The notes under the pieces: generated by a model
The model's database searches: none
What the model was told of the DNA's origin: nothing
The model's input: the letters and a program-made list of their open reading frames with translations, nothing else
Shown here: piece after piece, positions 11,725 through 19,036 of the stretch
Numbering within the stretch: position 1 is the stretch's first letter
Layout of the letters: every line of letters starts with the position of its first letter
Translations under genes and position numbers: made by a program
Origin: CAYUAG01 sp046483025
GTDB lineage: Bacteria; Zhuqueibacterota; QNDG01; CAYUAG01
NCBI GenBank assembly: GCA_046483025.1
Contig: JAWODZ010000172.1
Coordinates: 1 to 19,036 of the forward strand
Direction of reading: 5' to 3'
Length of the DNA: 19,036 bases

Positions 11725-12198
11725 GTGAGTATAAATTATTTATCCAGATCAGGTCATAAAAAACTGAAAGAAAAACTTGATTATTTATACAAGGTCAAAC
11801 GTAGAGAAATTGCAAAGAAAATTGAAATTGCCCGGGGGTTTGGTGATTTAAAAGAAAATGCTGAATACAAAGCAGCAAAAGAAGAACAGAACTTAAATGA
11901 AACTAGAATAAGAGAATTATCTGAGCAACTTACCTCGGCTCAATTTTTGGATGACTTGAACCTTCCTAAAGATAGAGTATATATTGGAGCCAGGGTAAAA
12001 TTAAAAAATATTGATACAGAAAATTGTGATGAGTATATCATTGTATCCGAATCTGAAGCAGATATAATGGAAAATAAAATTTCTATCAATTCGCCGATCA
12101 GCAAAGGTCTTTTAGGACGAAAGAAAGGTGAAATTGTTAACATTACAATTCCAGCTGGCGAAATTAAATATAGAATACTTGATATTTTCAGAGAATAA
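11725..12198 (+). CDS. greA: transcription elongation factor GreA
   Basis: 157 residues, full family length. GreA enters the RNA polymerase secondary channel and stimulates cleavage of backtracked transcripts. The N-terminal coiled coil (about 1-75) carries the signature ARGFGDLKENAEYKAAKEEQ (36-55), with the tip acids D41 and E44 that act at the polymerase centre. The C-terminal globular domain ends in ILDIFRE. The start is GTG, supported by AAGGAG at 11714-11719 five bases upstream. It is the first gene of the + strand operon. Confidence 0.97.
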   Translation: MSINYLSRSGHKKLKEKLDYLYKVKRREIAKKIEIARGFGDLKENAEYKAAKEEQNLNETRIRELSEQLTSAQFLDDLNLPKDRVYIGARVKLKNIDTENCDEYIIVSESEADIMENKISINSPISKGLLGRKKGEIVNITIPAGEIKYRILDIFRE

Positions 12199-12209
12199 TT
12201 TTTTGTGAA

Positions 12210-13088
12210 TTGATTTATATCTTGGAAATTAAAATAAAAAAAACAACAAAACGAATTTTAATATCAATTATTTTAATAATTGCTATTATCTTTTCTAGTT
12301 TAGATTATACTTCTAAATGTTTTGATTTTATCTATAATAAATTAAATATAAAATCAAACGAAGTCTACATAAATGAATCGTTAGAAAAATCTCTGATTAC
12401 ATTTGGTGTTATATCTGCAATAAAAATTGGATTAGCAGTTATAGAAGGTTCGGAAATTGGAATAGGCCTTGGATTTGAAGCCGGTGATATTGTGCAGGCT
12501 GCCTATGATTATGTTAATTTTGCCTGGAAGGCAGTGTTATTGAGTTCAACCGTTTTATTGTGCACTAAGTATGTTTTATTAACTATTAGTTATATTGATC
12601 AATGGCTGATTGCTTTAACACTTGTATCAATTTTATTATTTTTATGTTCAAAATGGTTTTTTACTCAGAAAAGATTCCTGTTTCATCTCTTGCAGGATAT
12701 ATCCAACTATTTTATTTTTATCAGTCTGGGAGTATTAATAATAATTCCAGCTTCAATCTCTGGGGGGAGATTTCTCTCCAAAAAAATTACTGCTCCTTCG
12801 GTTCAAGAAGCAGAAAAAAATCTTTCTGTTTTCAGAAAAGCCTATTTTCCGGATATCGAAGAAGATAATAAAAATATTTGGTCCGAAGTAAAAAAAATAA
12901 AAACAAGAGTTAGTCAGGTTATCAAGTTTCTCACACATAAAACAAGTGAATTTAGTTTGTGGCTTTTAAAAATTGTAGCTGCCTATTTTTTTGATACAAT
13001 TATTTTTCCATTACTGATGCTTGTTTTTCTTATATGGTTTCCAAAGGTATTAATGAAGAATTACTTTAGGTATAAGGGATCTCAGTGA
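12210..13088 (+). CDS. conserved polytopic membrane protein of unknown function
   Basis: About 292 residues. Likely membrane segments lie near 16-33, 62-80, 105-148, 158-186 and 262-283. A glycine-rich stretch with EGSEIGIGLGFEAGDIVQAA (79-98) is the most distinctive part. I recall similar stretches in unnamed membrane proteins of other bacteria but know no function. A charged soluble part lies at 192-250. The start is uncertain: TTG at 12210 is the longest choice, no good RBS precedes it, and TTG at 12222 is an alternative. It follows greA by 11 bp, and its stop overlaps the GTG of the next gene by 4 bp, so coupling with the SpoIID-like gene is likely. Confidence 0.7.
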   Translation: MIYILEIKIKKTTKRILISIILIIAIIFSSLDYTSKCFDFIYNKLNIKSNEVYINESLEKSLITFGVISAIKIGLAVIEGSEIGIGLGFEAGDIVQAAYDYVNFAWKAVLLSSTVLLCTKYVLLTISYIDQWLIALTLVSILLFLCSKWFFTQKRFLFHLLQDISNYFIFISLGVLIIIPASISGGRFLSKKITAPSVQEAEKNLSVFRKAYFPDIEEDNKNIWSEVKKIKTRVSQVIKFLTHKTSEFSLWLLKIVAAYFFDTIIFPLLMLVFLIWFPKVLMKNYFRYKGSQ

Positions 13089-14719
13089 GAAAGTTATTTA
13101 AACTTCTATTACTTATAATTTTTCTTTTTATTATTAAGTGTTCAGTTCCCCCCCAACCGGTGCGTATAAAAGAGAAAGTCGAACCAGAGATCAAAATCGG
13201 TGTTATGAGTACTGCAACAACTCTTTCTTTCACATTATCAAAAAAGTGTTATATAATCAGTCATAATGGAGAGTTTATATCCAGAAATATTGATGGCAGT
13301 ATGTGGGAAGCCCGAGTTGTTGATGCTGTTCCGGCAAAGCCTGTGTATGTTATAGTTTTTGCTTCCATGAGTTCTTTATCTAATGCTCAGGATCTGGCTA
13401 CAGTAATCTCTCAAAAGGAATATGAGACTGTTATACTTCCCCATAGAAAAAATATCAGTGCCAATGGTAAGATGATTGTAAAAAATCGTTTATACCGGGT
13501 TTGTCTGAGAAAATATTTCAAAGATAAACAGGAAGCAGTCAAATATCAGGAAACTTTTCCGGAGGATTTGAATTCATTTATTGCTACAAAATATTTAAAT
13601 TCAAAAGGAAGAATTATTTTAAAAAATTTAAAGACACATCAGATATTTGAATCTACAAAATCAATTAGTATTAAAGGCGGTGAAGTAACTTTGCATAATG
13701 TGCCGGTGGGAGTTGGATATCATTGGGAGGAAAAAGTTTCGAATACCTATCCGGAGACTATTTCCTTTACGATTGACAGGGAAGGGAAACTGGTGGTCAT
13801 AAATCTGGTCCCCATTGAAACCTATTTAAAGGGGGTAGTTCCCTCTGAGATGCCGGACGGATTTCCTTTAGAAGCTTTAAAAGCTCAGGCTGTAGCGGCT
13901 CGCTCAGAAGCATTAACCAAGATAGGAAGGGCTGTTCATAAAGATGATCCTTATGATCTTTGTGATCAGGTGCATTGTCAGGTTTACAGCGGTGTTTCCA
14001 AGAGGATGCCGTCAACGGACAGAGCAGTAGAGGAAACTCATGGTATGGTAACGCAACACAATGGTCAGATATGCGATGCGGTGTATTCTGCTGTATGCGG
14101 CGGGCATACAGAAAATTCTCATTATGTATGGGGCGGAGATTATATTGATTACCTGCAGGGCATGTATGATTCCCCTGAACCATTAAAGAAATTTGGTGAT
14201 TTATCAAAAGAGGATAATGTCAGGGAATGGATTGATGCTTATCCTCCGGTTTTTTGTAATACAATAGAGGAATGGATCCTACCATCAATGGAATACAGTA
14301 AAAAATATTTTCGCTGGGAGAAAAAAATATCCCAGGATCTTTTATCCAAAGTGGTGAGTGAATATTCAGGTAAAAATATTGGTGAAATTATTGATATTAT
14401 TCCTTTAAAGCGGGGTGTATCCGGCCGGATTTTATTATTAAAGATTGTAGGTATACGTGATGAATTAATAATTAATAAAGAGCTGAATATCAGGAAGACC
14501 CTGAGCCCGGAAACTTTATGGAGCTCCTGCTTTTATGTCAGGAAAATAAAAGAGAATAATAAAGGCATGCCAGTGGAATTCATCTTTAAAGGAGCCGGAT
14601 TTGGACATGGTGTCGGAATGTGTCAAACAGGTGCTGCAGGACTTGCTTTACAGGGAGCAAACTTCAAGCAGATTCTCAATCATTATTATAAAAATATAAA
14701 AATTAAAAAGTTGTATTAA
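13085..14719 (+). CDS. SpoIID/LytB-domain protein with a SPOR-like segment
   Basis: 544 residues. The N-terminus is a hydrophobic signal (4-18) with Cys at 19 (FIIKC), a possible but non-canonical lipobox. Residues 86-158 (PVYVIVFASMSSLSNAQDLA and onward to RLYRVCLRKYFKDKQEAVKY) have the length and two-half pattern of a SPOR domain, which binds denuded peptidoglycan. The SpoIID domain spans about 180-540: VPIETYLKGVVPSEMP with E255 at the catalytic glutamate position, ALKAQAVAARSEAL, SAVCGGHTEN, and a C-terminal GAGFGHGVGMCQTGAAGLA. SpoIID proteins are peptidoglycan lytic transglycosylases, and outside spore formers this family acts in envelope remodelling. The GTG start overlaps the preceding stop by 4 bp (GTGA). 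No spore genes are visible. Confidence 0.9.
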   Translation: MRKLFKLLLLIIFLFIIKCSVPPQPVRIKEKVEPEIKIGVMSTATTLSFTLSKKCYIISHNGEFISRNIDGSMWEARVVDAVPAKPVYVIVFASMSSLSNAQDLATVISQKEYETVILPHRKNISANGKMIVKNRLYRVCLRKYFKDKQEAVKYQETFPEDLNSFIATKYLNSKGRIILKNLKTHQIFESTKSISIKGGEVTLHNVPVGVGYHWEEKVSNTYPETISFTIDREGKLVVINLVPIETYLKGVVPSEMPDGFPLEALKAQAVAARSEALTKIGRAVHKDDPYDLCDQVHCQVYSGVSKRMPSTDRAVEETHGMVTQHNGQICDAVYSAVCGGHTENSHYVWGGDYIDYLQGMYDSPEPLKKFGDLSKEDNVREWIDAYPPVFCNTIEEWILPSMEYSKKYFRWEKKISQDLLSKVVSEYSGKNIGEIIDIIPLKRGVSGRILLLKIVGIRDELIINKELNIRKTLSPETLWSSCFYVRKIKENNKGMPVEFIFKGAGFGHGVGMCQTGAAGLALQGANFKQILNHYYKNIKIKKLY

Positions 14720-15619
14720 ATGAACACGGCAAATAAAAACAGTACTTTCAAAGCAGGATATATTACTATCGCTGGTAAGCCCAATGTTGGTAAATCCACG
14801 CTTATGAATTCTTTTCTTGAGCGAAAGATATCAATCGTTACTCCTAAACCTCAGACAACCAGAAATCGTGTTTTGGGTATTCTTAACGGAAAGGATTATC
14901 AGATAATTTTTCTCGATACTCCCGGTTTAATAACTCCCAAATATCAATTACAAAAATCACTAGTTGATACTGCTAAAACTTCGCTTAAGGAAGCGGATAT
15001 TATTTTGATGATGATAGATATGTATTCAAAAGGGCCGGCATCAGAACCAATTATCAAAGATTTAAAATCCTATAAGATTCCCAAGTTTTTAATTATAAAC
15101 AAAATTGATTTATTTCCCAAAGAACATTTACTTCCGATGATTTATTCCTACAAAAGTTTAAATGTATTTAATGAGATAATACCTGTTTCTGCTTTACTCA
15201 ATGATGGTTTGGATATTTTATTCAATACTATATTAAAAAATTTACCCACTGGTCAGCCTTTCTATTCACAGGATGTGATAAGCAGTGAACCTGAGAGATT
15301 TTTTGTGGCTGAAATAATCCGTGAGAAGATATTCTTTTTCTATGAAAAAGAGGTACCTTATTCTACAGCAGTAAAAATTGCAGAATTTAAAGAACGTAGC
15401 GGGAGAAAAGATTTCATTCATGCAATTATTATTGTGGAAAGAGACTCCCAAAAAGGTATAATCATCGGAAAACAGGGGGGGGCACTGAAGAGAGTGGGAA
15501 TGAGAGCCCGGAAAGATATCGAAGCATTTCTTGGAAGAAGTGTATTTCTGAAACTTGAAGTACGGGTGCAAAAGAAATGGAGAAAGAACCCTGCAATTAT
15601 TAAAGGATTGGGGTATTGA
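14720..15619 (+). CDS. era: GTPase Era
   Basis: 299 residues, usual Era length. Era binds the 3' end of 16S rRNA and aids 30S assembly. The GTPase domain has G1 GKPNVGKS (19-26), G2 within PQTTRN (45-49), G3 DTPG (66-69), G4 NKID (127-130) and G5 SAL (157-159). The C-terminal KH domain has GIIIGKQGG with the GxxG loop and closes with KKWRKNPAIIKGLGY, typical of Era. The ATG follows the SpoIID stop directly with no spacer, so reinitiation is likely. Its expected target, the anti-SD end of 16S, lies at 1198-1209. Confidence 0.98.
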   Translation: MNTANKNSTFKAGYITIAGKPNVGKSTLMNSFLERKISIVTPKPQTTRNRVLGILNGKDYQIIFLDTPGLITPKYQLQKSLVDTAKTSLKEADIILMMIDMYSKGPASEPIIKDLKSYKIPKFLIINKIDLFPKEHLLPMIYSYKSLNVFNEIIPVSALLNDGLDILFNTILKNLPTGQPFYSQDVISSEPERFFVAEIIREKIFFFYEKEVPYSTAVKIAEFKERSGRKDFIHAIIIVERDSQKGIIIGKQGGALKRVGMRARKDIEAFLGRSVFLKLEVRVQKKWRKNPAIIKGLGY

Positions 15620-16506
15620 AAAGTGTTGTTTTTATATTCATTGATGGTTTGGGGCTGGGGTCAGAAAATCCGGAAATAAATCCTTGTTTAGATTCCAATA
15701 TACATATTTTTTCTTCCTACAATAGAAACAAAGATAAGATTTCAGTTTTAAAAAACGGGTTTTGTCTGCCTACTGATGCTACTCTTGGGACCAGAGGTCT
15801 GCCGCAGAGTGCAACCGGTACAGCAACTTTGCTTACAGGTATTAATTGTGCAAAAGAGTTAAAAAAGCATATTCCGGGATTTCCTACTAATAATCTTATT
15901 GAAATAATCCAAAAGGAATCTATCCTGAAAAAAGTAAATCAGAAAAACCTGAGCTCAAATTTTATTAATGCCTATCGCCCCCTTTTTTTTAAGCTTAAGG
16001 AAAAAACGAAATGGAGACTATCTACTACTACAGTAGCGAATCTGGCAGCCGGTAATAGCTTTTATTCTTTAAAAGATATAGAGAAACATACATCAATTTA
16101 TCATGACTATACGAACAGACATCTCATTAAACGAGGTTTTAATGTCCCTGTTTTTTCCAGTGATGAGGCGGCAAAAATTTTAGCAGCAGCTTCTGATAAA
16201 TATAATTTAGTGGTTTACGAATATTTTCTTACTGATCGAGCTGGCCATAATCAGAATATGAAAGAAGCAGTACAAATACTGGTACAGATTGAAAAATTTA
16301 TTATTACTCTTATAGATTTTTTAAATTTTAGAGATAAATTATTAATAGTATCAAGTGATCATGGTAATATTGAGGATCTTTCAGTTAAAACCCATACCCG
16401 AAATTATGTAGGTACCTATGTATGGGGAGATAAATCAGAAAGATACATTTCTGACATTAATGATCTTACCGATATATCAAAAATTATAATGAAATTTTTA
16501 TCATGA
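15616..16506 (+). CDS. metalloenzyme of the alkaline phosphatase / phosphoglycerate mutase superfamily
   Basis: 296 residues. Superfamily residues are visible: D10 in FIDGLGLG, S65 in LPQSATGTATLLTG as likely nucleophile, D207/H211 in DRAGHNQN, D248-H249 in SSDHGN, and H260 in THTRN. This is the two-metal core shared by cofactor-independent phosphoglycerate mutase, phosphopentomutase and alkaline phosphatase. It is much shorter than iPGM (about 510) and phosphopentomutase (about 390), so I call only the superfamily. The substrate is unknown. The TTG start overlaps the era stop by 4 bp (TTGA), and its own stop overlaps the next ATG by 4 bp. It is the third enzyme of this superfamily in the window but is not closely similar to the other two. 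Confidence 0.82.
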   Translation: MKSVVFIFIDGLGLGSENPEINPCLDSNIHIFSSYNRNKDKISVLKNGFCLPTDATLGTRGLPQSATGTATLLTGINCAKELKKHIPGFPTNNLIEIIQKESILKKVNQKNLSSNFINAYRPLFFKLKEKTKWRLSTTTVANLAAGNSFYSLKDIEKHTSIYHDYTNRHLIKRGFNVPVFSSDEAAKILAAASDKYNLVVYEYFLTDRAGHNQNMKEAVQILVQIEKFIITLIDFLNFRDKLLIVSSDHGNIEDLSVKTHTRNYVGTYVWGDKSERYISDINDLTDISKIIMKFLS

Positions 16507-17243
16507 AGAATCCTTCAAAATTACATAAATTGTTACGGAAACAAATAGAAAAGGGCATTTATGAATACAGAATGATTGAAAAAGATGACAGAATATTAGT
16601 GGGAGTATCAGGTGGAGTGGACAGTCTTGCTCTTTTAAAACTGTTAGCTGAAAGAAAGAAATATATTGATCCGGATTTTAAACTAATTGCTGTTCATGTT
16701 GATCTTGGTTTTCAAAAAACCAAAGATCACTGGAAAACTTTGGAGAAATTTTTTAAAATTCTGGGTGTAGAGTATCAGATCATATCCACGAAGATTAGTA
16801 GAGATGCCTTTGCTGATGATGCAACCAAAAACCCCTGTTTTATCTGCTCGCATTATCGCCGGAAAACGATTTATGAAACTGCACATCAGTACCATTGTAA
16901 TAAAATTGCCTACGGACATCATAAAGATGATATTATTGAAACGCTCCTGATGAATATTCTTTATAGTAGAAAAATTGAAGCCATGAATCCGATACAAGAA
17001 GTTTTTAAGGGAAGGATTTATATTATCAGACCCTTATCTTATGTTTATGAGAATTTGATAAAAAAATTTGCAAAAGAAAATAATTTACCGGTTTTGAGGT
17101 CTGGTTGTCCTGTAGATGGTAATACCCGCAGAGATATAGTAAAGACTATTATTAAAAATTTGCAGGAAAAAGAGAAAAAAGCTAATATTAAAGAAAATAT
17201 TTTCAAGTCTCTTCGGCATGTGAATATTTCTTTTGAACCATAG
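16503..17243 (+). CDS. ttcA: TtcA-family tRNA thiolation enzyme
   Basis: 246 residues. TtcA makes 2-thiocytidine at position 32 of certain tRNAs with ATP and an iron-sulfur cluster. The PP-loop SGGVDS (36-41) binds ATP. Cluster cysteines are C112 and C115 in PCFICSHYRR, and C202 in SGCPVDG. The stretch KIAYGHHKDDIIETLLMN (134-151) is typical of the family. The sister enzymes TtuA and the TilS group share the fold; TilS lacks the Cys motif, and TtuA has extra zinc-ribbon cysteines that are absent here. The ATG overlaps the previous stop by 4 bp (ATGA). It is the last gene of the operon; I see no clear terminator after it. Confidence 0.88.
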   Translation: MKNPSKLHKLLRKQIEKGIYEYRMIEKDDRILVGVSGGVDSLALLKLLAERKKYIDPDFKLIAVHVDLGFQKTKDHWKTLEKFFKILGVEYQIISTKISRDAFADDATKNPCFICSHYRRKTIYETAHQYHCNKIAYGHHKDDIIETLLMNILYSRKIEAMNPIQEVFKGRIYIIRPLSYVYENLIKKFAKENNLPVLRSGCPVDGNTRRDIVKTIIKNLQEKEKKANIKENIFKSLRHVNISFEP

Positions 17244-17413
17244 CTTTTTAAATGGAAAATGGAGAAGGGAGAATGGAGAATGGAAGAACTTGGTCTTGTC
17301 CTGAAATAGGTTTACAAAGAAAACAACATTTTTTACTTTTATTTACAATTTTTAAAAAATTTTTAAAACCTCCTCTAACTCATTTATTTATAAATATTAT
17401 AATTGACAATCCT

Positions 17414-17480
17414 GTCATCCTGAGGAACGAAGTGACGAAGAAGTTATCCTGCGCGACCGCAGGGAGCAAAGAATCTTACG
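17414..17480 (+). repeat. dispersed intergenic repeat, copy A
   Basis: It starts GTCATCCTGAGGAACGAAG, continues with GTGACGAAG and ends with AAAGAATCTTA. A small hairpin CCTGCG-CGAC-CGCAGG lies inside (17448-17463). Sequences of the type GTCATYCTGAR..CGAAG..GAATCT are a known style of dispersed intergenic repeat in several bacterial groups, from memory. Confidence 0.65.
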
Positions 17481-17589
17481 TCACTGAGGGTGTAGTAAAA
17501 TACCAAGTTTTGCTGGAAATGAATGTAATTTCTTTAAAGAATCGAACTTTATAAGCAAAAACCTTGATACCATCTCACGTAGTGGCATG

Positions 17590-17627
17590 AGATTCTTCGC
17601 TCGCTTTACTCGTTCAGAATGACATTT
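17590..17627 (-). repeat. dispersed intergenic repeat, copy B (inverted)
   Basis: Read on the minus strand it is AATGTCATTCTGAACGAG, then TAAAGCGAGCGAAGAATCTC. This matches copy A in the GTCATYCTGA and CGAAG parts and ends at the same GAATCT motif. With copy A it forms a large imperfect inverted repeat with a loop of about 110 bp. Confidence 0.65.
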
Positions 17628-18002
17628 TAGGTCGACTAACTAGACTGAAAAACTTTAAACTTTTTTCAGGACGACACTGTTTTATCCTTTATCTTTTATC
17701 TTAGGTCTTTAGTCTTGCTTCTTGATTCTTTCCCTTTTTTCTATCTACAGCTAAACGACAACAAACCACCGACTACTGACCGCTTTTAACTTGGTCTTCC
17801 GGAACCCTTCACCGACACCCCGTTACTTCAAGATTCCGATACACTATCCTCAATAATGTAAACTGTAAGAAATCACCTACAAAAATCTAGAGTTTTATGT
17901 TATTATTCCCTAACCACTGCCCATTGCTTTTCTGTATAATTTTTCCTACATTTAAATCAATATTTTCGATATGTTAAATATTATTATAAAATTATTAATC
18001 AC

Positions 18003-18008
18003 AGGAGG
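18003..18008 (+). promoter_or_regulatory. ribosome binding site that fixes the S9 peptidase start
   Basis: AGGAGG lies four bases before ATG 18013. An in-frame ATG at 17971 lacks any such site and would add 14 residues before a standard signal peptide, so 18013 is taken as the start. Confidence 0.85.
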
Positions 18009-18012
18009 AACT

Positions 18013-18777
18013 ATGAGAAAAATATCAGTTCGAACGTTTTTAAGTGCTGTTTTTTTAATATTGATCCTGTTTAATTTGTTACTTTTGACTGATGGATACA
18101 CACAGGAAGCTGAAGAAAATGGCTGGACACCTGAACTGCACATGAAATATCTGAGGATCTATGATACAGAAATATCACCCAACGGTAAATGGATTGCCTA
18201 TGTAATCAGAAAACCTGTTATGGAAGGAGAAAAGTCAGAATATCTCAGTCATATCTGGCTGGTATCTTCTGATGGTGAAAAAAATGTGCAGTATACCTAC
18301 GGAGATGAATCATGCAGTAATCCTTCTTTTTCTCCGTGCGGAAAATATTTAACTTTTACCAGTTCCAGATCCGGGAAAAATCAGATATGGATTATGAGAG
18401 TTGCCGGAGGTGAGGCAAAAAAACTCACGGATTCCGAATCAGGAGTTTCATCTTATAAATGGTCTCCTGATGGAAGCAGAATTGCCTATCTTATGCGTGA
18501 CCCGGAAACAGAAGAAGAAAAAACCAGAGAAAAGGAAAAGAGAGATGTTATTTTAGTTGATAAAAATTTTAAATATAATCATCTTTATATGGGTTATTTA
18601 AAAGGTGGTGAAATCGATTCCGTACAACGTTTGACTTCCGGAGAATTTACTATAAGCAGTTTTGACTGGTCACCTGACGGGCAAACTCTTGTTTTTGCCC
18701 ATCAGCCTGATCCTCGTCTGAATACCAGATTTATGAAAATGGATATTTCTGCTGTTCCTGCAGACAGTGGTAATTAG
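18013..18777 (+). CDS. S9-family peptidase, N-terminal part only (truncated)
   Basis: 254 residues from the chosen start. A signal peptide or membrane anchor occupies about 1-32 (RTFLSAVFLILILFNLLLLT). WD40/TolB-like beta-propeller repeats follow, recognisable by ISPNGKWIAYV, FSPCGKYLTFTSSRSGKNQI, WSPDGSRIAYL and WSPDGQTLVFA. This is the N-terminal propeller of dipeptidyl/acylaminoacyl peptidases. Such enzymes are normally 600-700 residues and carry a Ser-Asp-His hydrolase domain after the propeller, which is absent. The frame ends after AVPADSGN, just where the base composition changes. As it stands it could not be an active peptidase. I read this as truncation by a chimeric join rather than a natural short protein. 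Confidence 0.8.
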   Translation: MRKISVRTFLSAVFLILILFNLLLLTDGYTQEAEENGWTPELHMKYLRIYDTEISPNGKWIAYVIRKPVMEGEKSEYLSHIWLVSSDGEKNVQYTYGDESCSNPSFSPCGKYLTFTSSRSGKNQIWIMRVAGGEAKKLTDSESGVSSYKWSPDGSRIAYLMRDPETEEEKTREKEKRDVILVDKNFKYNHLYMGYLKGGEIDSVQRLTSGEFTISSFDWSPDGQTLVFAHQPDPRLNTRFMKMDISAVPADSGN

Positions 18778-18778
18778 C

Positions 18779-19036
18779 TGCAGGTTGCCCCAAAATCCAT
18801 GACCAGCCAGAATGGAATTATGTACATTGTATTTCATTGCGTTATCCCCGTTTTGAGGATAATTGGCATACGTAAACAATTCGAGTGGCATGTTTCCCGC
18901 AAATTCGTTGGCAATAGTGCGCATGGATTTGGTTCGGTAAGTTGTGTAATCGTTGTACCAACTGGCGCCGTTGTTCATCCAGAACAATTTTCCCTGGCTA
19001 AGCGGAGCCAGACCCACCATAACCCGGCGGGCTTCG
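18779..19036 (-). CDS. partial reading frame of unknown function, different composition
   Basis: On the minus strand a frame is open from the window edge and gives a coding-like sequence including FWMNNGASWYNDYTTYRTKS, FAGNMPLELFTYANYPQNGD and HNSILAGHGFWGNLQ. It has the aromatic-rich character of extracellular or carbohydrate-active proteins, but I do not recognise a family. The frame formally runs on to 18670, but beyond about 18775 it is only the antisense of the peptidase gene, so its real C-terminus is lost. GC is visibly higher than in the rest of the window. The gene probably belongs to another locus or organism. Confidence 0.45.

Larger units (their letters stand above)
17244..18012 (+). 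other. 769-bp stretch without a gene, repeat-derived and low-complexity
   Basis: I see no credible gene. The left part has short iterations of GGAGAATGG (17251-17287). The middle holds two inverted copies of a dispersed repeat (annotated separately). A pyrimidine-rich stretch with TTATC/TTTATC iterations runs over 17690-17755, followed by fragments such as CACCGACTACTGACC-like text. A 100-codon open frame at 17252-17554 is made of these repeats and is not accepted. The last part (about 17950-18012) is the AT-rich leader of the peptidase gene, with AGGAGG at 18003-18008. Confidence 0.7.

Noticed and set aside
13797..14207. A 136-codon minus-strand frame opposite the SpoIID gene
   Set aside because: Antisense shadow of a well-supported gene with conserved motifs.
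13085..14719. Evidence of sporulation
   Set aside because: SpoIID-domain proteins occur in many non-sporulating bacteria, and no other sporulation gene is present.
17252..17554. A 100-codon open frame after ttcA
   Set aside because: It begins in GGAGAATGG iterations and continues through a dispersed repeat; no RBS and no protein-like composition.
17971..18012. Upstream ATG as start of the S9 peptidase
   Set aside because: No RBS precedes it, while AGGAGG stands just before ATG 18013, which begins a standard signal peptide.
18670..18775. Continuation of the right-end minus-strand frame into the peptidase gene
   Set aside because: This part is the exact antisense of the propeller repeats; the apparent fusion is produced by the join.

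Overview
The window is an AT-rich bacterial segment that starts inside an rRNA operon. From left to right on the + strand it carries a 5'-truncated 16S rRNA, tRNA-Ile(GAT), tRNA-Ala(TGC), a complete 23S rRNA, a complete 5S rRNA and a strong rho-independent terminator. I cannot name the organism to phylum from sequence alone. The SpoIID, SPOR, S9 peptidase and DUF3667-like proteins, the Tat-type signal and the lipoprotein-like signals suggest an uncultured diderm, possibly of the FCB or a related candidate-phylum group. The 16S carries changes at positions that are normally near-invariant.

After the rRNA operon comes a DUF3667-like zinc-ribbon membrane protein (4946-5890). It is followed by a compact 182-bp element with IS21-like ends, flanked by a perfect 6-bp direct repeat (GTAAAG). 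A four-gene operon on the minus strand then runs from 11518 down to 6129. It encodes a membrane-anchored alkaline-phosphatase-superfamily enzyme, a paralogue with a Tat signal, a small ribbon-helix-helix-like protein ending in LGYIS, and a membrane protein with a layout resembling DUF106/EMC3 plus a C-terminal beta-rich region. I recognise this set as no named pathway, and it is the best candidate here for an undescribed system. It probably works on the cell envelope.

Divergent from it is a tightly packed + strand operon: greA, an unnamed polytopic membrane protein, a SpoIID-type protein carrying a SPOR-like segment, era, a third alkaline-phosphatase-superfamily metalloenzyme, and a TtcA-family tRNA thiolase. 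Four of the five junctions overlap by 4 bp or abut directly, which indicates translational coupling. Three of the six starts are GTG or TTG after short overlaps, or carry a clear RBS.

A stretch of about 770 bp without a gene (17244-18012) follows, filled with repeat-derived and low-complexity sequence. Then comes the N-terminal beta-propeller part of an S9 peptidase, with its own good RBS. It stops abruptly at 18777, and the last ~255 bp are visibly richer in GC and coding-like on the opposite strand. A 7-bp inverted repeat (CCTGCAG/CTGCAGG) sits at this join, so the right end is probably an assembly or amplification chimera and less likely a true rearrangement.
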